A stretch of 39,003 bases of DNA from Planctomycetota bacterium (lineage in GTDB: Bacteria > Planctomycetota > Planctomycetia > Pirellulales > Pirellulaceae), in NCBI GenBank assembly GCA_003671195.1, contig QWPJ01000042.1, forward strand, positions 1 to 39,003. The letters are read 5' to 3'. The position numbers and the translations under genes are program-made. Shown here piece after piece: positions 25,191 through 32,696 of the stretch. The notes under the pieces are model-generated. The model was not told the origin of the DNA, did no database searches, and saw only the letters and a program-made list of their open reading frames with translations. Each line of letters starts with the position of its first letter. Position 1 is the stretch's first letter.

Positions 25191-27388
25191 TAGCGGGCCT
25201 TCGAGAGCGTTTCGCCCGTATCGGTCGTCCTTGAGAAACTCGTCAGACGACCGAGAGTCTCGAAACATGCAAGGAATTCCATCAGTTCCGTTGGGCGAAT
25301 CGCTAGCCTCCGCCCCGTGGCTGTCGGTGGGACTCGAAGGTACCCCTCGTTATCGAGATCCGATTTCTCCAGGAGGAACCCAAGCCAAGCGTTTTGCAAT
25401 CTAGCCAGCCCACCCGCATCGATCAGGGCGGCGGTGGCCAAGGGGTTTTGCGATTCTCGAAACCCCAAGAGTGCTTCCCCATCGATTCGAGGCGATTTGT
25501 CGGCCCTGGCAAAAGCCTCCCACTGCCCCTTGGAATAACCCAGCCAATTCCATCTCTCACCCGTCGCATAGAGACCTTGCATGGTTCCTACCTGTGGCTG
25601 ACCGATAGTCGATCCGAGCGTAGCGAGCTTCCAGCCACCCGAAAGGCTCATGGCTGATGCTTCGGGTAGGTAGATGCCGTACATACCGAGTAGGTCTGCG
25701 ACCGACTTAGCGATCGACATCGATCCGATGCCCAGCTCCTCAGGATCCGCGATACGGCTTGCCAGTGAGGCTTCTGGCATAGGGAGCAGGACCGAAGATT
25801 CCCCGAGGTTTGTCAACCAGTTTCGCGATTGCAAACCACCGGCTTGCAGGAGCACAAGATGCTCTCCGCTTAGGTTCGGGAGGATACGTTTTTGCCAATC
25901 CTCGGTAATCGAGACAACCATCGGCCATACGGCCTGGACTTTCTCCTGGATCGGACGCATGGGTCCGAGATCCACACGGCTATCGCCGATACGCATGAAA
26001 TCCTCGAAGCTCCCTTTGAGCCTTCGGACGATCTGGCGCGCCGTTGCGAAGTACTCAGGGTGGGACGCCATGCGCAGGTTGAGCACCAGCAGAGGATCGG
26101 GGCCGACGCGTTGTATTCCCTCGAGCCGTTGGGTGCTCTCGAGCAATCGAGTCTGAGTCCGGTCGATCTGGACGCTCTCGATACCTTGATCGCTCATCCA
26201 AGCTAGCCGCGATGCTCCTCGGTAACGAACGACATGTTTGCCGATCTGCGAATCCAACCACGATGCATCATCGAGAGCCGAGGTCAACCATTCGGCCGTA
26301 TCGGACGCAGGAGGTTGTTGATCGAGGATCGGAAGCAGTACTAAGCGAGCTATTTTGCGAAAAAACCCGTCGAGCAAAAACTCTTGGAAGGCCGCCACTA
26401 CCCGATCCGAAGTGTGATAGGTGCTTGTCGTCAACGCCGCATCTGAAGGGACATATTGAGAAATCAAAGGTTGCAATTCCGGATGCTGTTCGAGTTGGGT
26501 TTGGCTCCCGAATTTGGACTTCCAAGCTCTATCGCCGCTGATCACGACGCAGAAGTACTCGTCGAGAGTTCCGATAGAAAAGTCGAGTGTTTTGTCCTTG
26601 CAAGCCCGACGAAGATCCTGAATCGTCTCGCGGTCCAGGGCGTCGGTCTCAGGGATTTGATCCCAGGGAATCATGTCCGAGGAGATACGCCATTCGAGGC
26701 GATTGCCTCGGGGATCATCAACCCGTCTAAGGTTCTTGAAGAAGCCCCCGATATCTGGGACCAACGTCACGCCTAGTCGTATGGCACCCTCGATTTCGTC
26801 GACTCGGGCTAAGGCTCCATCCAGATTCGAAAAACGCCCTGCGAGCATGATGGTCGGCAACTGGACCTCGGGAACCCATTGATCGACCCACCTTGAAACG
26901 ATGTCGGCTTTATCCTCCGAGGATGTATCGCGATTGGATAAACGTTCGACCGATGGCAAAATCGCGTTCCATTGCTCGAGGGTGCGGGCAAGGTTTTCGT
27001 CGGCGTAAAGAAAGAGATCCTGCGAGGCGATATCGTAAAGAAAGGCGCGGATTTGCCTGGCCGCAGGGTTGTCGATTCGGGCCTTCCAAAGAGCCAAGTC
27101 GCTTTTGCGGTCCTTCCACTCCTTGAAAAATAGCTCGGATGTTTTCTTCCAAAACGAAGTCTCGGTGATGCGAACGGCCAGTTCGCTGGTCTGAGCCGCT
27201 TGAAGCTGTTGATCTAAATGATGTACCCCCCAGAAAAAATCGTTGGATTGAGGAACCCATTTCCAAGAGCCCGGCGTTGTGCTCTCTTTAGCACCCAGGG
27301 TGACTTGCGCATGAACCTCCGGGCCTAGCCCAGTGGCTAATAATGCCAAAAGACACCAACAAAACCTCAAGCTTATACGTTCTATCAT
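25181..27388 (-). CDS. Large secreted protein of unknown function
   Basis: This 735-residue protein has an N-terminal signal peptide (RFCWCLLALLATGLGPEVHA). No catalytic motif or known domain was recognised. The composition is that of a folded, non-repetitive protein, with many Trp and Asp residues and segments such as LPTIMLAGRFSNLDGALARV, EHLVLLQAGGLQSRNW and GGWKLATLGSTIGQPQVGTM. The general pattern, with repeated strand-turn segments around a DxxGxxxLA-like core, is reminiscent of planctomycete DUF3352-like secreted proteins, but this was not confirmed. It converges on the ImmA/IrrE-like gene with a 10 bp overlap and is divergent from the DUF6807 gene. Confidence 0.8.
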   Translation of the reverse strand: MIERISLRFCWCLLALLATGLGPEVHAQVTLGAKESTTPGSWKWVPQSNDFFWGVHHLDQQLQAAQTSELAVRITETSFWKKTSELFFKEWKDRKSDLALWKARIDNPAARQIRAFLYDIASQDLFLYADENLARTLEQWNAILPSVERLSNRDTSSEDKADIVSRWVDQWVPEVQLPTIMLAGRFSNLDGALARVDEIEGAIRLGVTLVPDIGGFFKNLRRVDDPRGNRLEWRISSDMIPWDQIPETDALDRETIQDLRRACKDKTLDFSIGTLDEYFCVVISGDRAWKSKFGSQTQLEQHPELQPLISQYVPSDAALTTSTYHTSDRVVAAFQEFLLDGFFRKIARLVLLPILDQQPPASDTAEWLTSALDDASWLDSQIGKHVVRYRGASRLAWMSDQGIESVQIDRTQTRLLESTQRLEGIQRVGPDPLLVLNLRMASHPEYFATARQIVRRLKGSFEDFMRIGDSRVDLGPMRPIQEKVQAVWPMVVSITEDWQKRILPNLSGEHLVLLQAGGLQSRNWLTNLGESSVLLPMPEASLASRIADPEELGIGSMSIAKSVADLLGMYGIYLPEASAMSLSGGWKLATLGSTIGQPQVGTMQGLYATGERWNWLGYSKGQWEAFARADKSPRIDGEALLGFRESQNPLATAALIDAGGLARLQNAWLGFLLEKSDLDNEGYLRVPPTATGRRLAIRPTELMEFLACFETLGRLTSFSRTTDTGETLSKARYQY

Positions 27389-27476
27389 CGCTCAAGCACC
27401 CTGTGAAACAACATCGGCCACCGGTCGTCTAAATCCCCTTCGGGATACGGTCATTGGAAACCAATTGGCAAATACT

Positions 27477-27505
27477 TTCAATCGCCGAGTCCGAACCGTT
27501 ATGAT
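27477..27505 (+). promoter_or_regulatory. Candidate promoter of the DUF6807 gene
   Basis: A good -10 TATGAT at 27500-27505 lies 17 bp after a weak -35 TTCAAT at 27477-27482. It would give a leader of about 50 nt. The -35 is poor, so the site is tentative. Confidence 0.3.
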
Positions 27506-27562
27506 AGGAAGCTTCGGATCAGGAATCATCGTTCAAAGAAAATCAATCCCAAGGGATTCGCC

Positions 27563-28567
27563 ATGACTCCATTCCCCCGTTCTTTGCAAGCAACGAACTT
27601 CCTTGCCATCGCCGCAATCGCGGCGATCTTAGTCTACTGGCCCCTAGGCTGTTGCATGAGCATCGCCCAAGAGACTTCGGACCCGTCCAAACCAACCGCG
27701 AGCCCTTGGTCGATCGAGCCTCAGGCCGGCAAGCTGATACTCAAGCATCGAGGCGTTGCATTGACCGTTTTCCATTATCAGGATGACCAATGCTTGCGTC
27801 CTTTTTTTTCCAATGTCCGAACACTTAGCGGCACCCAAGTGACCCGCAATCACCCGCCGATTCCAGGAGTCGATCCAGACGACCATGCCGACATGCATTG
27901 CGGAATTTGGCTCGGATTCGGAGATATCGACGGCCATGACTTCTGGCGGAACAAGGCTCGGATCAGGCACCGAAGGTTCTTGTCCGAACCGACCCTCGAG
28001 GCCGATCGGATCGGCATTAGCTCGGAGGATGAGTTGATCGATCCGCAGGGCAAATCGATCGGGAGCCTTGAACAGACCTACCGACTGACCCGGATCGATT
28101 CGGGTTGTTTGTTGGTCTGGCAAGGGGTTTTCAAGGCGGGATCCGAACCCCTGGTTTTTGGTGATCAAGAGGAGATGGGACTCGGCGTTCGCGTCGCGAC
28201 CTCGATGACCGAGAAGAATGGAGGACGGATCCTCTCGAGCGATGGCAAAACCGGCGCCAAGGAGACGTGGGGAAAGAAAGCCCAATGGATCGACTACTCC
28301 AAAACTCTCGACCGGAAGCGTACTGGTATCCTATTGATGCCAGACCAAAACAACCTTCAATCGAGTTGGTTTCACAACCGCGATTACGGATTGATGGTTG
28401 CGAACTATTTCGGCAACCAGGCGTTTACAGGGGGCAAGCCAAGCGTCATTCGCATCGAACCGAATCGATCGATGACCCTACGCTACGGTATCTATTGGTA
28501 CGAATCTGCCGTCGAGGAAGATCTGCCGATCGAAAAGATTCGCGTTGCGGTCGAGTCGAACCGCTAG
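27563..28567 (+). CDS. DUF6807 (PmoA-like) family secreted protein
   Basis: This 334-residue protein begins with a signal peptide or lipoprotein signal (LAIAAIAAILVYWPLGCC). The body matches the PF14100 family, called DUF6807 or PmoA-like: RPFFSNVRTLSGTQVTRNHP, then DHADMHCGIWLGFGDIDG and DFWRNKARIRHRRFL, and near the end MTLRYGIYWYES. The conserved His, Asp and Trp residues are the ones found throughout the family in planctomycetes and Bacteroidota, where it is often near sugar-degradation genes. Despite the PmoA name it is not methane monooxygenase, and its reaction is unknown. Its neighbours here do not clarify the role. Confidence 0.85.
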   Translation: MTPFPRSLQATNFLAIAAIAAILVYWPLGCCMSIAQETSDPSKPTASPWSIEPQAGKLILKHRGVALTVFHYQDDQCLRPFFSNVRTLSGTQVTRNHPPIPGVDPDDHADMHCGIWLGFGDIDGHDFWRNKARIRHRRFLSEPTLEADRIGISSEDELIDPQGKSIGSLEQTYRLTRIDSGCLLVWQGVFKAGSEPLVFGDQEEMGLGVRVATSMTEKNGGRILSSDGKTGAKETWGKKAQWIDYSKTLDRKRTGILLMPDQNNLQSSWFHNRDYGLMVANYFGNQAFTGGKPSVIRIEPNRSMTLRYGIYWYESAVEEDLPIEKIRVAVESNR

Positions 28568-28605
28568 GCCATGCGAGAGACAAAACCAGCAATCGGGACC
28601 AAGAA

Positions 28606-29736
28606 CTACTCCGGCAAAGCCTCTTGAAAGAAGCGCAGCCAATTGCCGAAAAAGACCGCTTGGATATCCTCTTGGCTAAAGCCTCTTTCCAACATCAAGG
28701 GGCCTAGTTTCTGGACGTCTCGGTAGGTATTGAGGTCTGCGGGTGTTTGCTCGCAACCATATCCGCCATCGAGATCTGTTCCGAGTCCGGTATGGGCGAT
28801 CGAGCCTTTAGCAAGTTCCCGCACGTGGCAGATCTGATCGACGGCCCTTTCAAGGGTCGCTTCGTTCTTCGACAGACCTCGAACGTACCCGTTTTGCATC
28901 ATAATGATATCCAAAGCGACTCCCAGGACGCCCCCTCTTTCGATAACAACCCGGATTTGATCGTCGCTGAATTGCCGTTGCCAATCGCAAATGGCCCTTG
29001 CGTTTTGATGGCTCGCATGGATACGCCCCCCAAACCGCTTGACGACTTGCCAGAACGCAACATCCGAAAGATGCGTCACATCGATCGTGATACCGAGCTT
29101 TTCACAGTGCTTGAGCAGTTCGATCGCATCGAGCGACAAGCCGACTTCACTGCGAGTCCCACCGCCGTATCGGTTGGTTCCGTAGTGGGTCAGCCCCAGG
29201 GCACGAAGTCCAGCCTCATGAAATTCGTAAATCGTCTCGGGGGTCAGGATCGGATCGGCACCCTCCATCGTCAATATGAAGCCCAAGGGGGCTTGGGATT
29301 GCCCAAGAGGCCTCGAGGCGCTCGTATGAACCGGCAGACTCGACGACGAAAGACTCGAAGACGCCTCGGAATTGGTGTAATGCTCCCAATGCGAGATCAA
29401 GTCCTTTTTGGTTCGAAGCATTTTGAGGTAACCGTCGCGTTCCATCGCGCGGTAATAAGCCAAATGGGCATGGGCCATCGCATAGCAGGTATGCGGCGAG
29501 GTCCATCCAAAAGAGTGATCGATAGGTTGCTCTTGGCGAGCCAGAAGTGTGGTCAAGCATACCGGGACTTTTGATGCTCTGAGCTCCGGAAACGAAAGGG
29601 TGTTGTTGCGTCTCCCTTTTTCGCTCATCGCCAGGGTGGTTTCCTGGGCGCGAATATCATCGACGCTCTGCCGAAGGTCTCGGTTCCAGTCGACTCCGTT
29701 GAGGGCTAAATCCAAATGCGCATCGAAAATCCACAT
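28606..29736 (-). CDS. Membrane dipeptidase family (M19) peptidase
   Basis: This 376-residue metal-dependent hydrolase has the binuclear zinc ligands of renal dipeptidase-type enzymes: DAHLDLA near the N-terminus (His and Asp), TMEGADPIL with the bridging Glu, DVTHLSD and ASHQNAR with His ligands, and GTDLDGG near the C-terminus with Asp. It probably hydrolyses dipeptides or cell-wall-derived fragments. No signal peptide is seen, so it is likely cytoplasmic. A low-complexity Ser-rich insert (SEASSSLSSSSLPVHTSAS) sits at about residue 125. The frame opens at 29757, but MWIFDAHLDLA from 29736 is the natural start. Its upstream leader is filled by the 19-bp tandem repeats. Confidence 0.9.
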   Translation of the reverse strand: MWIFDAHLDLALNGVDWNRDLRQSVDDIRAQETTLAMSEKGRRNNTLSFPELRASKVPVCLTTLLARQEQPIDHSFGWTSPHTCYAMAHAHLAYYRAMERDGYLKMLRTKKDLISHWEHYTNSEASSSLSSSSLPVHTSASRPLGQSQAPLGFILTMEGADPILTPETIYEFHEAGLRALGLTHYGTNRYGGGTRSEVGLSLDAIELLKHCEKLGITIDVTHLSDVAFWQVVKRFGGRIHASHQNARAICDWQRQFSDDQIRVVIERGGVLGVALDIIMMQNGYVRGLSKNEATLERAVDQICHVRELAKGSIAHTGLGTDLDGGYGCEQTPADLNTYRDVQKLGPLMLERGFSQEDIQAVFFGNWLRFFQEALPE

Positions 29737-29744
29737 AGCAATTC

Positions 29745-29820
29745 CAGTCCTAAGCAAGTGTCCCAGTCCTAGGCAAGTGTCACAGTCCTAAGCAAATGTC
29801 ACAGTCCTAAGCAAATGTCA
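29745..29820 (-). repeat. Four 19-bp tandem repeats filling the gap between the BFN gene and the dipeptidase gene
   Basis: On the plus strand the units CAGTCCTAAGCAAATGTCA lie at 29745-29763, 29764-29782, 29783-29801 and 29802-29820; the last two are identical and the first two differ by a few bases. On the coding (minus) strand each unit reads TGACATTTGCTTAGGACTG or a variant, so each holds an AGGA. The first unit starts with the TGA stop codon of the BFN gene, and the array ends 8 bp before the dipeptidase ATG. Confidence 0.95.
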
Positions 29821-30228
29821 CTGCGCGAATCGATCGAAGACCTCTTGCGCAACCCAGATGGGCAAGATCGGGCGAAAGGAGGCAGACACGGCGATGGCAT
29901 CCGACGGACGAGCATCGACATCGATCGTCTCGCCGTTTCGTAGAAGCCTCAAGACCGCATAAAAGATATCGTCTTGGAAGTCGGTGATCACCACCGAGTC
30001 TATCTTGGCACCGAGCGACTGTGCTACGCCGACGATCAGGTCGTGGGTCAGCGGACGCGGGGGACGCTCCGCATGGGTCACCCGCAAGTCGATGTTGGTG
30101 GCTTCAAAAAAACCGATGATGATCGGGAATTGCCGATCGCCATCGATTTCCTTCAGATAGATCAACTGCTTGTCGGTCAGATCGTTTTTGACGATCCGCG
30201 CAAGCTGCACTCGAACAAGCTCAGCCAT
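29818..30228 (-). CDS. Bifunctional nuclease (BFN/DUF151) domain protein
   Basis: This 136-residue protein is a single BFN domain: QLIYLKEIDGDRQFPIIIGF, then EATNIDL, then RPLTHDLI, then VVITDFQDDIFYAVLRL and DVDARPSDAIAVS. These are the hallmarks of the DUF151 family, which includes a plant protein reported to have RNase and DNase activity. The bacterial role is uncertain. The frame opens at 30282; the ATG at 30228 (MAELVRVQLARI) has GGAAAGAG just upstream. It lies 82 bp after mscL on the same strand. Confidence 0.9.
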   Translation of the reverse strand: MAELVRVQLARIVKNDLTDKQLIYLKEIDGDRQFPIIIGFFEATNIDLRVTHAERPPRPLTHDLIVGVAQSLGAKIDSVVITDFQDDIFYAVLRLLRNGETIDVDARPSDAIAVSASFRPILPIWVAQEVFDRFAQ

Positions 30229-30310
30229 GGGCTCTTTCCACGGTTCGGGGTCAATAAGTACTGCGCTATACGATAATCGCAAACCGAACGCTCGTGAATC
30301 GAGCTGCAGG

Positions 30311-30796
30311 CTATTTCTTTTCCGCTAGGGAATCGCGGATCTGGCGCAGGAGCAAGATCTCCTCGCTCGGTTCGGGAGTTGCGTCAGGAGTTTTGGCCTT
30401 GTCCAACCTGTTTTTGGCTGCGTTGATCGCCTTGACAAACAGAAAGATCGCAGTCGAGATCAGGACGAAGTCGACCACTGTTTCGATAAATGGACCATAC
30501 TTGAGAATCGGGTAATCTTGAACCAGCATCTCAGGTCTGCCCGCAGCGTCCTTGACCATCTCACCTTTAGCGTCCAATTTCGGAGACTCGGTCCGAATCG
30601 TGTAAGCCCAATTGGCAAAGTTGAAACCAAACTTGGATGTCAGCAGGTTCAAGGGAGGGAGGATCAAATTGCTGACCAGGGAGTTGACGATCTTGGTAAA
30701 GGCCGTTCCGATCACCACACCGACGGCCAGATCGATGACATTGCCACGCAGTGCAAACTGCTTGAACTCATCGGCTAGTTTGGAGACAAAACCCAT
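30311..30796 (-). CDS. mscL: Large-conductance mechanosensitive channel MscL
   Basis: This 161-residue protein has the N-terminal helix and first membrane segment of MscL, FKQFALRGNVIDLAVGVVIG, followed by AFTKIVNSLVSNLILPPLNL. The second membrane segment is VVDFVLISTAIFLFVKAIN. The periplasmic loop is somewhat long (about 55 residues, with an Asp/Lys-rich stretch). The C-terminal helix EPSEEILLLRQIRDSL is the conserved cytoplasmic bundle segment. The channel opens under hypo-osmotic shock to release solutes. Confidence 0.96.
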   Translation of the reverse strand: MGFVSKLADEFKQFALRGNVIDLAVGVVIGTAFTKIVNSLVSNLILPPLNLLTSKFGFNFANWAYTIRTESPKLDAKGEMVKDAAGRPEMLVQDYPILKYGPFIETVVDFVLISTAIFLFVKAINAAKNRLDKAKTPDATPEPSEEILLLRQIRDSLAEKK

Positions 30797-31136
30797 CGTC
30801 AGAAACTCCTTTGCGAATGGCTCGCATCACTAAAAACCGGTTGTCTAAAACTCACCTACTCTGGGTCTGACCCAAAGACCCACGCAAATCGATCCTCGAT
30901 CGACCCATGGTGGTAACGAAAAAATCAGATCCCTGCAAGATGGATCGAGCCAAAGGGCTCCGAGCAAGACAGATGATCTGCGAAGTTATCTGCGAAGTTA
31001 TCTGCGAAGTTATCTGCGAAGTTATCTGCGAAGTTATCTGCGAAGTTATCTGGGGAAATCCCGGACGGATCGAAACGTCCTGATCCCCCCACTCTAACTT
31101 GATTCGCGATCGGATTTTTTGGTACATCTCGAAGCT
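30797..31136. other. Divergent intergenic region between mscL and the gene at 31137
   Basis: About 340 bp without a supported gene. It contains the 12-bp tandem array at 30976-31052 and probably the promoters of both flanking genes. A 247-codon minus-strand frame covers it, but that frame mostly reads the array and the antisense of the next gene, so it is not accepted. Confidence 0.5.
30976..31052. repeat. Six exact copies of a 12-bp tandem repeat
   Basis: The unit ATCTGCGAAGTT occurs six times in a row without change from 30976 to 31047, followed by a partial ATCTG. It is 85 bp upstream of the gene at 31137 and about 180 bp from mscL. Exact copies suggest recent expansion. Confidence 0.95.
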
Positions 31137-32516
31137 ATGCCAAGGCACCCAACAACGAGATTCCAACTGCACGAAGCGACCCGCAAGCGTTTGGTCCGCT
31201 CGTTGATTCTGGCCTTGGGTGTCCTTCCGATGATCGTTCTTGGGCTCTTGAGCCTGGGTTATTGGTCCCCTTACTACCAAGCCCACCTCAAAAAAGATTG
31301 GGAATCCAGGGTCGCAGCGAACCTGGGCATTCGTGTTCTGGCCGGTCAATTCACCGTGTTGACTCCCGAGCAATTCGTCGCTCAAGACGTCGTGCTGTTT
31401 CACCCCGAGACCGATACGCCGATGGCAAAGATTCGAAAGGTCGCCGGTTGGATCCAGTCGCAAGGCTGGTCGATTGCGCTCGAGGCTCCCCAGTTGGATG
31501 CAAGCCAACTCGAATCGGTCTTTGAGTTGCTTCACGATGGTTTCTTGTGCAAACCACAAACACGAGAGCGCATGCTGGCAATCTCTGTGCCCCAAGGCCT
31601 AGAGGTCCACCACAGCGGTGGAGTCACCCAGTTTCGCCAAGTCGAAATTCTCATGAAGCCCACCGAGAACCGCTCATCGATCGTCTCGAAATTCTCTTAT
31701 GTAGACCAGCCCTTTGGCGAGATCCAGGTCCAGGTCGTCCGAGACCATGCACCCGGGAATCTGGCCACTCGGATCGAGGTCCGGTCCCCCAAGACCTGGA
31801 TCGCTTGCTCGAATTTCTCCGATCGCCTCAAGGTTCTCCAGGCCTTCGGTCCGAACTCGCAGTTCCGCGGTCTGATCCAAGCCCAATGGAGCCCCCAAGG
31901 ATGGGATGCGATTGTCCAAGGAGATCTAGACCGAGTGCAGTTTGCCGATCTGACGCGTCCGGTCGGCTCGCCGTTCAAGGGGATCGGCGGGGTATCGCTG
32001 AGCCAATTGAATCTGCGTGACGGGCGGATTTTGTATGCCCAAGGCAAACTCGATTGCCAGCAAGGTGCTCTGCAGACCGATTGGATACGCAAGGCATCGC
32101 AATGGTTGCAACTGCCGTCCAGATGGGAATCGCAACTGTCCGAGAGCCAATCGATCGATGCGATGTCCGTCGGCTTTGAACTCAGCCCCGATGGACTCCG
32201 GCTCAGCGGCCAGTTGCCCGGCCCGAGCCAATGGCCACCCGTGGCGATCCAATTAGGGCAGGCCACGGTCTGTACCCCCAAGCAAGCAATTCCAATGACC
32301 AGTCTCGTCGCGGCCTTGCAAGCCGTCCCGGGACTCGAATCTGCCTCCGAAGGAGCCGTCGACCTCAACGCGATGCAACTGGCCTCCATCCTGCCCTGGC
32401 CGTCGAAAAACCCTCAGCCGAGCGACCGTTCGGCCAGCGAAAATGTCCCCGAAGGCCCCGAAAGTCTGACGCGTCTTTCGGAGCATCAGAGCGGTTTTGA
32501 GAACCCGATTCGCTGA
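31137..32516 (+). CDS. Membrane-anchored protein of unknown function (AsmA-like overall layout)
   Basis: This 459-residue protein has a short basic N-terminus, one membrane segment at about residues 22-45 (LILALGVLPMIVLGLLSLGY), and a large extracytoplasmic part rich in beta-strand patterns. Sequences such as FTVLTPEQFVAQDVVLFHPE, DRVQFADLTRP and LRDGRILYAQGKLDCQQGAL recall the beta-taco repeats of AsmA-like or DUF3971 proteins, which act in outer-membrane lipid traffic, but the match is only by general pattern. The C-terminus is Pro/Ser-rich. The TTG at 31119 could extend it by six residues; the ATG at 31137 is preferred. Confidence 0.7.
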   Translation: MPRHPTTRFQLHEATRKRLVRSLILALGVLPMIVLGLLSLGYWSPYYQAHLKKDWESRVAANLGIRVLAGQFTVLTPEQFVAQDVVLFHPETDTPMAKIRKVAGWIQSQGWSIALEAPQLDASQLESVFELLHDGFLCKPQTRERMLAISVPQGLEVHHSGGVTQFRQVEILMKPTENRSSIVSKFSYVDQPFGEIQVQVVRDHAPGNLATRIEVRSPKTWIACSNFSDRLKVLQAFGPNSQFRGLIQAQWSPQGWDAIVQGDLDRVQFADLTRPVGSPFKGIGGVSLSQLNLRDGRILYAQGKLDCQQGALQTDWIRKASQWLQLPSRWESQLSESQSIDAMSVGFELSPDGLRLSGQLPGPSQWPPVAIQLGQATVCTPKQAIPMTSLVAALQAVPGLESASEGAVDLNAMQLASILPWPSKNPQPSDRSASENVPEGPESLTRLSEHQSGFENPIR

Positions 32517-32696
32517 TTTTCCAGGTAACTTTGATGTTTTCGAAGACTCTATCGAACCCAACCACGCAAAATCGCCCGGGATCGTCTTCCAACAATTGGC
32601 CTTTTTCGCGACAATACGAACCTGTTAAAACAACCGGTCTAGGAAGTTTTTTCCACCTAGCCCCTCAACTCCATTTGACGAATCAACAAAAACCCT

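Noticed and set aside
29745-31052. Tandem arrays considered as a CRISPR locus
   Set aside because: Units are 12 and 19 bp and directly adjacent, without spacers, and there are no cas genes.
30852-31595. A 247-codon minus-strand frame with repeated SQIT units
   Set aside because: Its repeats are only the translation of the 12-bp array, and the rest is antisense to the well-supported gene at 31137. No start signal or domain supports it.
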